Source: Armatimonadetes bacterium UBA5352 | Lineage (GTDB): Bacteria; Armatimonadota; Zipacnadia; Zipacnadales; UBA5352 | Direction: 5' to 3' | Assembly: GCA_002411015.1 (NCBI GenBank) | Contig: DHPY01000045.1 | Span: 1-37,153, forward strand | Length of the DNA stretch: 37,153 nucleotides | Shown here: in pieces, positions 30,814 through 37,153 of the stretch | Layout of the letters: each line of letters starts with the position of its first letter | How positions within the stretch are numbered: the stretch's first letter is position 1 | Made by a program: the position numbers and the translations under genes | Notes under the pieces: generated by a model | What the model was told of the DNA's origin: nothing | What the model saw: only the letters and a program-made list of their open reading frames with translations | Database searches by the model: none

Positions 30814-32505
30814 TCAGCGCAGTCTCGCCCAGCGAAAACCCGGCCCCAGATACGTCCGCCCGCCGCCCAGATCCTCCACCAGTCCGAAGCTGCGATCGGC
30901 ATCGCCACGCTCAAGCTGTGACCGCTCTCGCACTCGCGCCAGCAGGTTCAGCGCCTCCCGGTGCTCCGGCTCTATGCTCAGCACCGCCCGGAGTTGATCC
31001 TCCGCCTGCTGATAGTCGCTCTCGGTCGCGTAGACCGATGCCAGCGCCATCCGAACCGGAACCAGCCCCGGATCCTCCTTAAGGACCCTTGTCCATCGCT
31101 CGATCGCCTCTGCCGTGCGTCCCTCCTCCGCCGCGATCGCCCCCAGGTGCAGCAGCGCCGAGAGCCGCACCTCCTCCCGATCCGCCAGGGCAATGGCCCG
31201 CTCAAGCGCCTCCCCCGCGGCCTTCCGCCGATGCAGCGCAGCCAGCGAGACCCCGAGGTCGTGCCACGCATCATCATCCTCAGGATCAAGCTCCAGCGCC
31301 CTCCGATACGACCGCACCGCCTCCTCAAAGCGGTTCTGCACCGCGAGCACATCAGCCAGCTCATTGTGCAGCGCCGCGACCTGCGGATCGCGCTCGATGC
31401 CCTGGCGATACGCAGCCTCCGCGCCATCCACTTCGCCCTTCACGAGCAGCCGGCGCGCATGGCGGTGGTAGTACCCCATCTCCTCCGTCGGCTCGGGCGC
31501 CTCGCGCAGCAGCAGCCCGCAGGCGAGGCAGACGCGCCCCGCGGGAGAGACCGGGCGGCCGCATGCCCTGCAGACGCGCAAGCGCGATCCCGGAGCCGTG
31601 GCGACAGTCGGCGGAGCCTCGGAGATGGACCACCCGCGGCTGGCGGATGGCGCTGTGGCGCGCACCCGGCGCAGGATGTCCACCAGCGCATTCACGCTGC
31701 CTGGCCGTTTGGCCGGATCGGCCACGATGGATGCCTGAATCGCTGCGCGAAGCTCACTCGGCGTACCCTCCGGGAGCGCGCAGAGATCAAGCTCTCGAGT
31801 GCCGGGGCCCTTCGTGCTCCCCTCGACCTCGAGGTAGGAGAAGCGGCCCGTTCCGCACGTCGCCTGTGAGGACGGCATGGTTCCGCTGAGCGCCGTGTAG
31901 AGCAGCACACCGAGGCTGAAGACATCGGAAGCAGCGTGGACCACGCCCCGCTCGCGGAACTCCGGCGCGAAGTAACGCTCCTGCGCGGGCGTGTAGTTCG
32001 GTCGCCCGCGCACCGAGTGCCCGTAGAGAGCGGCGATGGCGAAGTCCGTGATGCGGATGCCCCCGTCACTCATCAGGAAGACGTTCTCCGGCCGCAGGCT
32101 GGTGTGATAGACGCAGCGCTGGTGCGCGTACATCAGCGCCGCACAGATCTGCCTCGAGAGCGCCAGCGTCTCCGCCGGCGGCAGCGGCGCATCGTTCGCG
32201 AGCACCTCTGACAGCGGCCGGCCATCCACGAACTCACCGATGATCGCCACGTGCCTGCCGTGGAGCATGATATGACCGACATCGGCGATAGCTGGGTGTG
32301 CGAGGGCGACCACGACCCTCGCAACCTGACTGAAGACCTCCCCCGGCTGCTCCTCCGCCGGCTCATGCAGGCGCTTGAGCACCAGGCGCTGGTTCTTCTC
32401 CTCGTCCAGCACCCCGTACACGGTGCCATGCGGCCCGGAGCCGATGACATCCTGTACGAGATACGGCCCCAGTCGCGTCTGCTCGCCCGCCTGGTGGGTG
32501 GTCAT
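30814..32505 (-). CDS. Predicted pseudokinase with zinc ribbon and TPR repeats
   Basis: 563 residues. A Hanks-type kinase fold spans about 13-280: glycine loop IGSGPHGTVYGV (21-32), lysine K44 in LVLKRL, APE at 180-182 and DVFSLGVLLYTALSGTMP. The catalytic loop reads YHTSLRPENVF (133-143), so the HRD aspartate is a serine (S136), and DFG is DFA (154-156). It is therefore probably inactive or strongly altered. A zinc ribbon C312/C315/C326/C329 follows, then about five TPR units (345-525). The protein lacks a TM anchor and is likely a cytosolic scaffold. ATG with AGGTGA 6 nt upstream. Divergent from the 32621 gene. Confidence 0.9.
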   Translation of the reverse strand: MTTHQAGEQTRLGPYLVQDVIGSGPHGTVYGVLDEEKNQRLVLKRLHEPAEEQPGEVFSQVARVVVALAHPAIADVGHIMLHGRHVAIIGEFVDGRPLSEVLANDAPLPPAETLALSRQICAALMYAHQRCVYHTSLRPENVFLMSDGGIRITDFAIAALYGHSVRGRPNYTPAQERYFAPEFRERGVVHAASDVFSLGVLLYTALSGTMPSSQATCGTGRFSYLEVEGSTKGPGTRELDLCALPEGTPSELRAAIQASIVADPAKRPGSVNALVDILRRVRATAPSASRGWSISEAPPTVATAPGSRLRVCRACGRPVSPAGRVCLACGLLLREAPEPTEEMGYYHRHARRLLVKGEVDGAEAAYRQGIERDPQVAALHNELADVLAVQNRFEEAVRSYRRALELDPEDDDAWHDLGVSLAALHRRKAAGEALERAIALADREEVRLSALLHLGAIAAEEGRTAEAIERWTRVLKEDPGLVPVRMALASVYATESDYQQAEDQLRAVLSIEPEHREALNLLARVRERSQLERGDADRSFGLVEDLGGGRTYLGPGFRWARLR

Positions 32506-32620
32506 CTCAGATCACCTGTGCATTCGCCCGTGTGAGGCATCTGGCCTCCTCGGAGGTGAATCCTGCGTTGGCGGCGAACGCCCACACCAGTGAGACCTAA
32601 TCATCGGTTGGAGGCAAGAG

Positions 32621-33034
32621 ATGCAGGTTTGCCCCGTCTGTGGCACGGAAGCGAAGGATGAAGCGAAGTTCTGCGCCGAGTGTGGCGCCAGCTTCGCCGC
32701 GGACGAGAAGCGTTCCACCTCCGAGGCCATCATCGCGATGGCCGCGGAGTATGAGGCGGCGGTTCGCGACAACCCCGGGAATACCGCCGCTCGCTACGAT
32801 CTCGGTCTTGCGCGCATGTATGAGCACAAGTGGGCTAAGGCGGCCGAGCAGTTCCAGAAGGTCATCGAGCTTGAGCCAGGTTTCGCCCATGCGCACGCGA
32901 ACCTCTCGGTCTGCCACTCGCGCCTCGGCCAGCCTGAGCGCGCGATGGATGAGATCGAGCAGGCAATCAAGCTCGACCCGAGCAAGAAGCGCTACCGCAA
33001 GGTCAAGCGGCAGCTTGAGGGCCGGACGCACTAA
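32621..33034 (+). CDS. Zinc-ribbon plus TPR small protein
   Basis: 137 residues. An N-terminal zinc ribbon C4/C7/C18/C21 (C-x2-C-x10-C-x2-C) is followed by helices at about 33-50 and two clear TPR units (55-122) with AARYDLGLARMYEHKWAKAAEQFQKVIELEP and AHANLSVCHSRLGQPERAMDEIEQAIKLDP-like spacing. The tail is basic (SKKRYRKVKRQ). It is probably a cytosolic adaptor. The GGAGG site is well placed. It is divergent from the pseudokinase, which ends in the same domain order, so the two may interact. Confidence 0.9.
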   Translation: MQVCPVCGTEAKDEAKFCAECGASFAADEKRSTSEAIIAMAAEYEAAVRDNPGNTAARYDLGLARMYEHKWAKAAEQFQKVIELEPGFAHAHANLSVCHSRLGQPERAMDEIEQAIKLDPSKKRYRKVKRQLEGRTH

Positions 33035-33064
33035 GCGGCGGCACGCCGAGTGCCATGCCTTGGA

Positions 33065-33088
33065 GGGGCCGCTCCGCCCGGCGGCCCC
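33065..33088. terminator. GC hairpin between convergent genes
   Basis: GGGGCCGC and GCGGCCCC form a perfect 8-bp stem with an 8-nt loop, 31 nt after the stop at 33034. No T-run follows. It may terminate the plus-strand gene or be part of the repeat that follows. Confidence 0.4.
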
Positions 33089-33099
33089 GCCCGCACATT

Positions 33100-33133
33100 A
33101 CCGTGGGGCAGGCATCCTGCCTGCCGCCGTTCG
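33100..33133. repeat. Hairpin repeat, copy 3
   Basis: ACCGTGGGGCAGGCATCC then TGCCTGCCGCCGTTCG. GGCAGG-CAT-CCTGCC is a perfect 6-bp hairpin. It matches the 3' part of the elements at 11174-11206 and 11422-11454. When read as protein it yields spurious peptides of the AGILPA type. Confidence 0.7.
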
Positions 33134-33172
33134 TCGTTGCCGTGCGCCGTCGTGCGCTGTTGTCCGCCGTCG

Positions 33173-34189
33173 TTACCGCGGCTCCTCCGGCCTGCCTCCG
33201 TTCGCCGCGGAGCGGTCCGCCGCGAGGCAGACGCGGCTCGTGCGGATGCCATCGGCGATGTCGGGCACGCAGTCTCTCCCTGCCCGCAGGCACTCCACGA
33301 GGTGGTCGATCTCCTGCTGGAACGGGTGGTGCGCCACGTCGCCTGAGTTTGGTGTGATGCACGGAATCTCCGCGTAGTCCTGCTGCTCGGGCATCAGCAC
33401 ACGCGAGTAGAGTTGGTTCCCGAGCGCCGTGCCCTCGCTGCCCATCAGGATCACATTGAAGCGATACGGCGCCACGATCTCCAGGATCGACGAGGTCTTG
33501 CCGATCGCGCCGGACTCGTACTCGAATGTGCACACGGTCGCGGTATCGTACTCGAAGCCCAGCGAGGGGTTGTTGTGCGAGTGCGCGGTGACACGCGCGA
33601 CCTCTCCCATGAAGTTGCGCGCCATGTCCACCGCGTGGCAGCCGCCGGTGAGCATGGCGCTGCCGGCAAGCTCCTGCTTCGCGATCCATCGGTCCGCGCG
33701 AATGACGCTGCCCACGCCGTGCCAGTAGTCGGTCTCGCAGTAGAACGGCTCCCCGAGCGCCCCCCGCGCCACCAGGTTCTTCACGTTCACGACCTGCTGG
33801 TTCCAGCGCAGGACGTAGCTCATCACGCTCTTCACGCCGGCCTTCGCGACCGCGGCGGCAAGCTCATCGAGCTCCTCCTCGTTGATCCCGGCGGGCTTCT
33901 CCAGCGCGATATGTTTCCCCGCCTGCGCCGCCGCGATGGCATCCGAGGCGTGCAGGAAGTTCGGCGTGGTCACGGAGACTATCTCCACCTCGTCGTCCGC
34001 CAGCAGCTCCTCGTAGCTCGGGTAGATCCGGCAATCGAGCCCAAGCTCGGCGACCAGCTTCTCCGCGCTCGAGCGTGTCCGGCTGGTGACGCCGACGATG
34101 CGCGTGTGCGGGTTGGCCAGGTACGCTCTGGCATGCTCGTACGCAACCCAGCCGCAGGCATTGATCGCGGCTCCGTATTGCTCGCTCAC
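33173..34189 (-). CDS. Gfo/Idh/MocA family oxidoreductase
   Basis: 338 residues. The Rossmann motif (AAINACGWVAYEHARAYL) is unusual, with Trp where a glycine-rich turn is expected. VTSRTRSSAEKLVAELG follows. The family lysine is in IALEKPAGINEEELDEL. The substrate domain includes AMLTGGCHAVDMARNFMG with the expected H and D. It is likely an NAD(P)-dependent sugar-related dehydrogenase. The GTG start has GGAGGAA 5 nt upstream. The last ~15 residues (SAANGGRPEEPR region) are encoded by sequence resembling the adjacent hairpin repeat, so the natural C-terminus may have been replaced. Confidence 0.9.
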   Translation of the reverse strand: MSEQYGAAINACGWVAYEHARAYLANPHTRIVGVTSRTRSSAEKLVAELGLDCRIYPSYEELLADDEVEIVSVTTPNFLHASDAIAAAQAGKHIALEKPAGINEEELDELAAAVAKAGVKSVMSYVLRWNQQVVNVKNLVARGALGEPFYCETDYWHGVGSVIRADRWIAKQELAGSAMLTGGCHAVDMARNFMGEVARVTAHSHNNPSLGFEYDTATVCTFEYESGAIGKTSSILEIVAPYRFNVILMGSEGTALGNQLYSRVLMPEQQDYAEIPCITPNSGDVAHHPFQQEIDHLVECLRAGRDCVPDIADGIRTSRVCLAADRSAANGGRPEEPR

Positions 34190-34230
34190 AGTGATTCCTC
34201 CCGGTGCGTCGTCAGCTTCTCATTACGACA

Positions 34231-34260
34231 GCGCCGCGCCCGAGACTTCGGGCGCGGCGC
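34231..34260 (-). terminator. 13-bp perfect hairpin after the binding-protein gene
   Basis: GCGCCGCGCCCGA and its exact complement flank a GACT/AGTC loop, 23 nt past the stop at 34283. No T-run is present, as in many high-GC terminators. It separates this gene from the next minus-strand gene at 34189. Confidence 0.6.
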
Positions 34261-34282
34261 GGGTACCGGCTGAGTATCGAAC

Positions 34283-35524
34283 TTACTCGTTCCCGTGGAT
34301 GAGCTTCCACTTGCCGCCCTCGATGGTGACCATCGCGAAGGAGTCGGGCGAGAGGCCGTAGTGGTCCTCGGGGCTGTAGGTGAAGATGCCGCCGATGCCC
34401 ACGAGGCCGGAGGTGTTCTCGATCTCGTCGCGGATGGCCGCGCGGTCGGCATCGGCGCCGGCGCGCTCGATGGCCGCCTTGATGATCTGCAGCGCATCCC
34501 AGGCGTGGCCGCCGTAGTGGTCGGGCTCGCGGTTGTACTCGGCCACGAACATGTCGTGGTACTCCTTGAGCGCCGCCATCTGCGGCTCGCCCTCCGGGAG
34601 CTGGTCGAGGACGATGAGCTTCGCCGCGGGCATGATCACGCCATCGGCGGCCTCGCCGGCGGCCTCAATGAAGCGCTGGTTCGCCACGCCGGAGCTCTGG
34701 AAGAGCGGGATCTTCATCGCGAGCTGCGCCATGTTCCTCGCGATGAGACCGGGGGCCTTGCCGACGCCCCAGCAGACCACGGCCTGCGCGTCGGTGGCCT
34801 TGATCCGCGTGAGCTGCGCGGTCATGTCGGTATCGGCCTCGTTGAATGACTCCTTTGCCACGATATCGATGCCCGCATCCCCGGCCTGCTCGGTGAGCTG
34901 CTTCAGGCCCTCGGCTCCGTAGCCGCTGGAGGAGGTGAGGATCGCGATCTTCGAGATGTTGTTCGCGTTCATGTACTCGTAGATCCGAACGACAGCGTCC
35001 GCGTCACCGGGCGGCACCTGGAAGACGAACTTCTTGACAGGCTCGGTGATCGCGCGTGCGGCGGCGCAGGAGAGCAGCGGCACGCCTGCGCTCTCCACGT
35101 AGTCCACGACGGCCATGGTGGTCCCGGAGCGGCTCGGGCCCACCAGTGCGACCACGTTCTCTTTCTCCACGAGCTCTTTGGCCGCGTTGAGCGCATCGGC
35201 CTCGATGCCCTTGGTGTCGCGGATCAGGATCCGCACGGGTCGGCCCGCAATACCGCCGGTCTCATTGAAGTTCTTCTCCAGCATCTTCGCGGTATCGGCC
35301 TCGGGCTCGCCCAGTGACGAGGCCTCGCCAGTCACGGCGAAGAGCGCGCCGATCTTGACCGGGTCGCCGGTCAGCGCCTGGGGCTCCGGCGCGAGGGAAT
35401 CAGGAGCAACGACCTCTCCCTCGTCGTCGGCCTGCGGCGGGCAGCCCGCCAGCAACGCCAGCAGCGCGAAGATCGCCAGTGCGGCCGGTACGACGGCGGC
35501 TTTTCCACGTCCATGATGCACCAT
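34283..35524 (-). CDS. LivJ-type ABC transporter substrate-binding lipoprotein
   Basis: 413 residues. A lipoprotein signal peptide ends in LLAGC (Cys28). The mature protein is a two-lobed type I periplasmic binding fold (Peripla_BP_6): VKIGALFAVTGEASSLGEPEADTAKMLEKNFNETGGIAGRPVRILI near residue 55-100, VVALVGPSRSGTTMAVVDYVESAGVPLLSC (about 120-150) and the closing TYSPEDHYGLSPDSFAMVTIEGG. Such proteins bind branched-chain amino acids, amides or aromatic acids. No permease or ATPase gene is adjacent in this window. The ATG at 35524 is chosen because it gives a normal signal peptide. It lies 68 nt after argG. Confidence 0.93.
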   Translation of the reverse strand: MVHHGRGKAAVVPAALAIFALLALLAGCPPQADDEGEVVAPDSLAPEPQALTGDPVKIGALFAVTGEASSLGEPEADTAKMLEKNFNETGGIAGRPVRILIRDTKGIEADALNAAKELVEKENVVALVGPSRSGTTMAVVDYVESAGVPLLSCAAARAITEPVKKFVFQVPPGDADAVVRIYEYMNANNISKIAILTSSSGYGAEGLKQLTEQAGDAGIDIVAKESFNEADTDMTAQLTRIKATDAQAVVCWGVGKAPGLIARNMAQLAMKIPLFQSSGVANQRFIEAAGEAADGVIMPAAKLIVLDQLPEGEPQMAALKEYHDMFVAEYNREPDHYGGHAWDALQIIKAAIERAGADADRAAIRDEIENTSGLVGIGGIFTYSPEDHYGLSPDSFAMVTIEGGKWKLIHGNE

Positions 35525-35545
35525 GCTCGGGTCGTCCCCTTCCGG

Positions 35546-35564
35546 GCGGCGATACGATCGCCGC
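35546..35564 (-). promoter_or_regulatory. Intercistronic hairpin between argG and the binding-protein gene
   Basis: GCGGCGAT-CGT-ATCGCCGC on the minus strand is a perfect 8-bp stem with a 3-nt loop, just upstream of the ribosome-binding region of the binding-protein gene. It may terminate argG transcripts, stabilise their 3' ends or modulate the next start. Confidence 0.45.
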
Positions 35565-35592
35565 AACTTCAGTGCGCATGTGCTCTCGGTCC

Positions 35593-36792
35593 CTAGCCCT
35601 GGAGGCCGCGGACCATCGAGACGACCTTGGCCGGGAGGCCGAAGAGCTCGATGAAGCCGCGCGAGCTGGACTGGTCGAAGATGTCCTGATCGCCATAGGT
35701 TGCGAGCGACAGGTCATACAGAGACTGCTCGGACTGGCGCGCCACCGCCTCCGCCTTGCCCTTGAAGAGCTTCACTGTGACCTCGCCCGAGACGGGCTGC
35801 TGGGTCTGCTGCATGAAGGCATCAAGCGCCAGCCGCAGCGGGGTGAACCACAGGCCATAGTAGACCATCTCGGAGTACTTCAGCTCGAGGTGCTGCTTGA
35901 AGTGCATGGTCTCACGGTCGAGCACGAGGCTCTCGAGGTCTTTGTGCGCCTCGAGGAGGATGGTCGCCGCGGGGCACTCGTAGAGCTCGCGCGACTTGAT
36001 CCCGACGAGCCGGTTCTCCATCATGTTGACGCGGCCGACGCCGTGCTCGCCGCCGATGGCGTTGAGGGCGGTGACAAGCTCCACGCCGCCCATCGCCTGG
36101 TCGTCAAGCGCGACGGGGACGCCGGCCTCGAAGCGCACGGTCACGTAGCGGGGATCATCGGGCGCCTCCATCGGGCTGGCGGTCCACTCCCAGGCATCGT
36201 CCGGGGCCTCAAGCGACGGGTCCTCGATGATACCGCACTCGATCGAGCGGCCCCACATGTTGGTGTCGGTTGAGTAGGGATTTTTCTTGCCAACCGGCAC
36301 GGGGATGCCGCGCTCGTTGGCGTAGTCGATCTCTTCCTCGCGAGTCATGCCCCACTCGCGCGCGGGCGCGATGATCTCGAGGTCCGGTTGGAGAGCCGCG
36401 TAGGAGACCTCGAACCGGACCTGGTCGTTGCCCTTGCCGGTGCAGCCATGGGCAACGTACTTCGCCCCGCGCTGGATGGCGACCTCGACCTGCTTCTGCG
36501 CCAGTAGCGGCCGCGCGAGGGCGGTGAAGGCCACGTACTTTCGCTCGTAGGTGAGATTCGCCGCGATCGCGCGGGTGATGTAGTCGTCGAAGAACTCCTG
36601 CTTCGCGTCCACGACGATCGACTCGACGGCGCCGACCTTCTCGCCCTTGGCGCGGATGCCCTCGTAGTCCTTTTCCTCACCGACATCCACCGCGACCGCG
36701 ATGATGTCCACGTTGTACTTCTCGGCGATCCACTGGATTGCCACGGAGGTGTCGAGTCCCCCGGAATAGGCCAGCACGCACTTCTCGGCCAT
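35593..36792 (-). CDS. argG: Argininosuccinate synthase
   Basis: 399 residues, the normal ArgG length. It joins citrulline and aspartate with ATP in arginine biosynthesis and works as a homotetramer. The ATP-pyrophosphatase loop CVLAYSGGLDTSVAIQWI is at 6-23. YVAHGCTGKGNDQVRFE (residues about 112-128) and the citrulline/aspartate-binding segments, such as NPYSTDTNMWGRSIECG, are intact. ATG start preceded by GGAAGTG. A strong promoter at 36924-36952 and a leader of about 125 nt lie upstream. Confidence 0.97.
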   Translation of the reverse strand: MAEKCVLAYSGGLDTSVAIQWIAEKYNVDIIAVAVDVGEEKDYEGIRAKGEKVGAVESIVVDAKQEFFDDYITRAIAANLTYERKYVAFTALARPLLAQKQVEVAIQRGAKYVAHGCTGKGNDQVRFEVSYAALQPDLEIIAPAREWGMTREEEIDYANERGIPVPVGKKNPYSTDTNMWGRSIECGIIEDPSLEAPDDAWEWTASPMEAPDDPRYVTVRFEAGVPVALDDQAMGGVELVTALNAIGGEHGVGRVNMMENRLVGIKSRELYECPAATILLEAHKDLESLVLDRETMHFKQHLELKYSEMVYYGLWFTPLRLALDAFMQQTQQPVSGEVTVKLFKGKAEAVARQSEQSLYDLSLATYGDQDIFDQSSSRGFIELFGLPAKVVSMVRGLQG

Positions 36793-36883
36793 GGTTAGTC
36801 ACTTCCCTCGTCAGTAATGCGGCGTACATGGAGACACCGGCGCACGGACGCGCCTGCTCGCATGGCGCCGCGTTTCCACAGAT

Positions 36884-36903
36884 GAAGAGGCCCCACCTGC
36901 TTC
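36884..36903 (-). promoter_or_regulatory. Possible structured element in the argG leader
   Basis: Within the leader, GAAGCAGG pairs with CCTCTTC (one bulged base) around a TGGGG loop. An 8-mer (GGGGCCTC) is repeated at 36887-36894 and 36905-36912. It could modulate argG, but no known riboswitch class is recognised. Confidence 0.3.
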
Positions 36904-36923
36904 GGAGGCCCCGTGTCTTCGGC

Positions 36924-36952
36924 AGTCTATGCGCTTAGAGGCGCGCGGTCAA
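36924..36952 (-). promoter_or_regulatory. Sigma70-type promoter of argG
   Basis: On the minus strand TTGACC (36952-36947), 17 bp and TAGACT (36929-36924). About 131 nt separate the -10 from the argG ATG. The rest of 36953-37096 shows no gene I can support. Confidence 0.7.
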
Positions 36953-37095
36953 GGTCCGGCGGATGTTGTGTGTGGGAGATGGCGTCTCTTCGCGTGCCCC
37001 CCATTAACATAGCGCCCGGAGGTGCTCTCCTTTGCCATGTTTTTCACGGCGGGGCCCCGGCCCCTCCCCCCGCCCCCGACAACGGGGGGGGCCAC

Positions 37096-37135
<40 letters not shown>

Positions 37136-37153
37136 GGGCGGGGGCGGGGGGGC

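Noticed and set aside
36884..36912. T-box or known riboswitch in the argG leader
   Set aside because: The conserved T-box antiterminator sequence and a following terminator with a T-run were not found.

Overview
This is a GC-rich chromosomal segment from a didermal-looking bacterium, probably a contig from a metagenome assembly, since its right end runs into a 37-base poly-C tract. No rRNA, tRNA, CRISPR array, transposase, phage gene or origin is visible. Several traits together suggest Armatimonadota or a planctomycete-like lineage: SepF with YggS/ProC/YggT, YARHG and copper-amine-oxidase-N proteins, many Gfo/Idh/MocA and URO-D-like genes, heparinase II/III, DUF4175-type coiled-coil proteins, and short hairpin repeats of the kind that yield spurious 'AGILPAV' peptides. 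This assignment is an inference; no marker gene fixes it.

Layout. 104-1153 (+) is a miniature secretin-like protein at the contig edge. 6238 down to 1162 (-) is a seven-gene operon behind a clear sigma70-type promoter: zinc-ribbon acidic protein, yggS, sepF, proC, yggT, a TPR-like/CPBP membrane protease and yggU. It joins cell division, PLP homeostasis and proline synthesis. 6376-10959 holds purQ, a URO-D-like protein and two divergent Gfo/Idh/MocA oxidoreductases. 10960-11588 is a gene-free stretch with a G-rich tandem repeat and two copies of a 122-130 bp inverted-repeat element. 11589-13048 has an aldo/keto reductase facing a decayed alcohol dehydrogenase with an internal deletion. 13084-14187 is an unrecognised secreted protein. 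14203-17795 (-) is a translationally coupled heparinase II/III-like and GT4 pair, followed by alanine dehydrogenase.

19187-21458 (+) is an envelope group: a copper-amine-oxidase-N/YARHG protein, a YARHG lipoprotein and a PEGA/amidase_3 wall hydrolase. 30618 down to 21567 (-) holds a cold-shock gene with its own promoter and terminator, then an apparent operon of an MsbA-like ABC exporter, a 1036-residue DUF4175-like membrane protein, an 871-residue exported TPR protein and an EamA transporter. The last junctions overlap by ATGA. 30814-33034 contains a predicted pseudokinase with zinc ribbon and TPRs, divergent from a small zinc-ribbon/TPR protein that repeats its C-terminal design. The right end carries a third Gfo/Idh/MocA protein, a branched-chain-amino-acid-type binding lipoprotein and argG with a promoter and a ~125-nt leader.

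The least ordinary items are the acidic zinc-ribbon protein heading the division operon, the pseudokinase with its divergent partner, the two inverted-repeat elements and the related hairpin repeat that has entered the 3' ends of genes, and the deletion-type alcohol dehydrogenase pseudogene. I do not see a clear new defence or mobile system.
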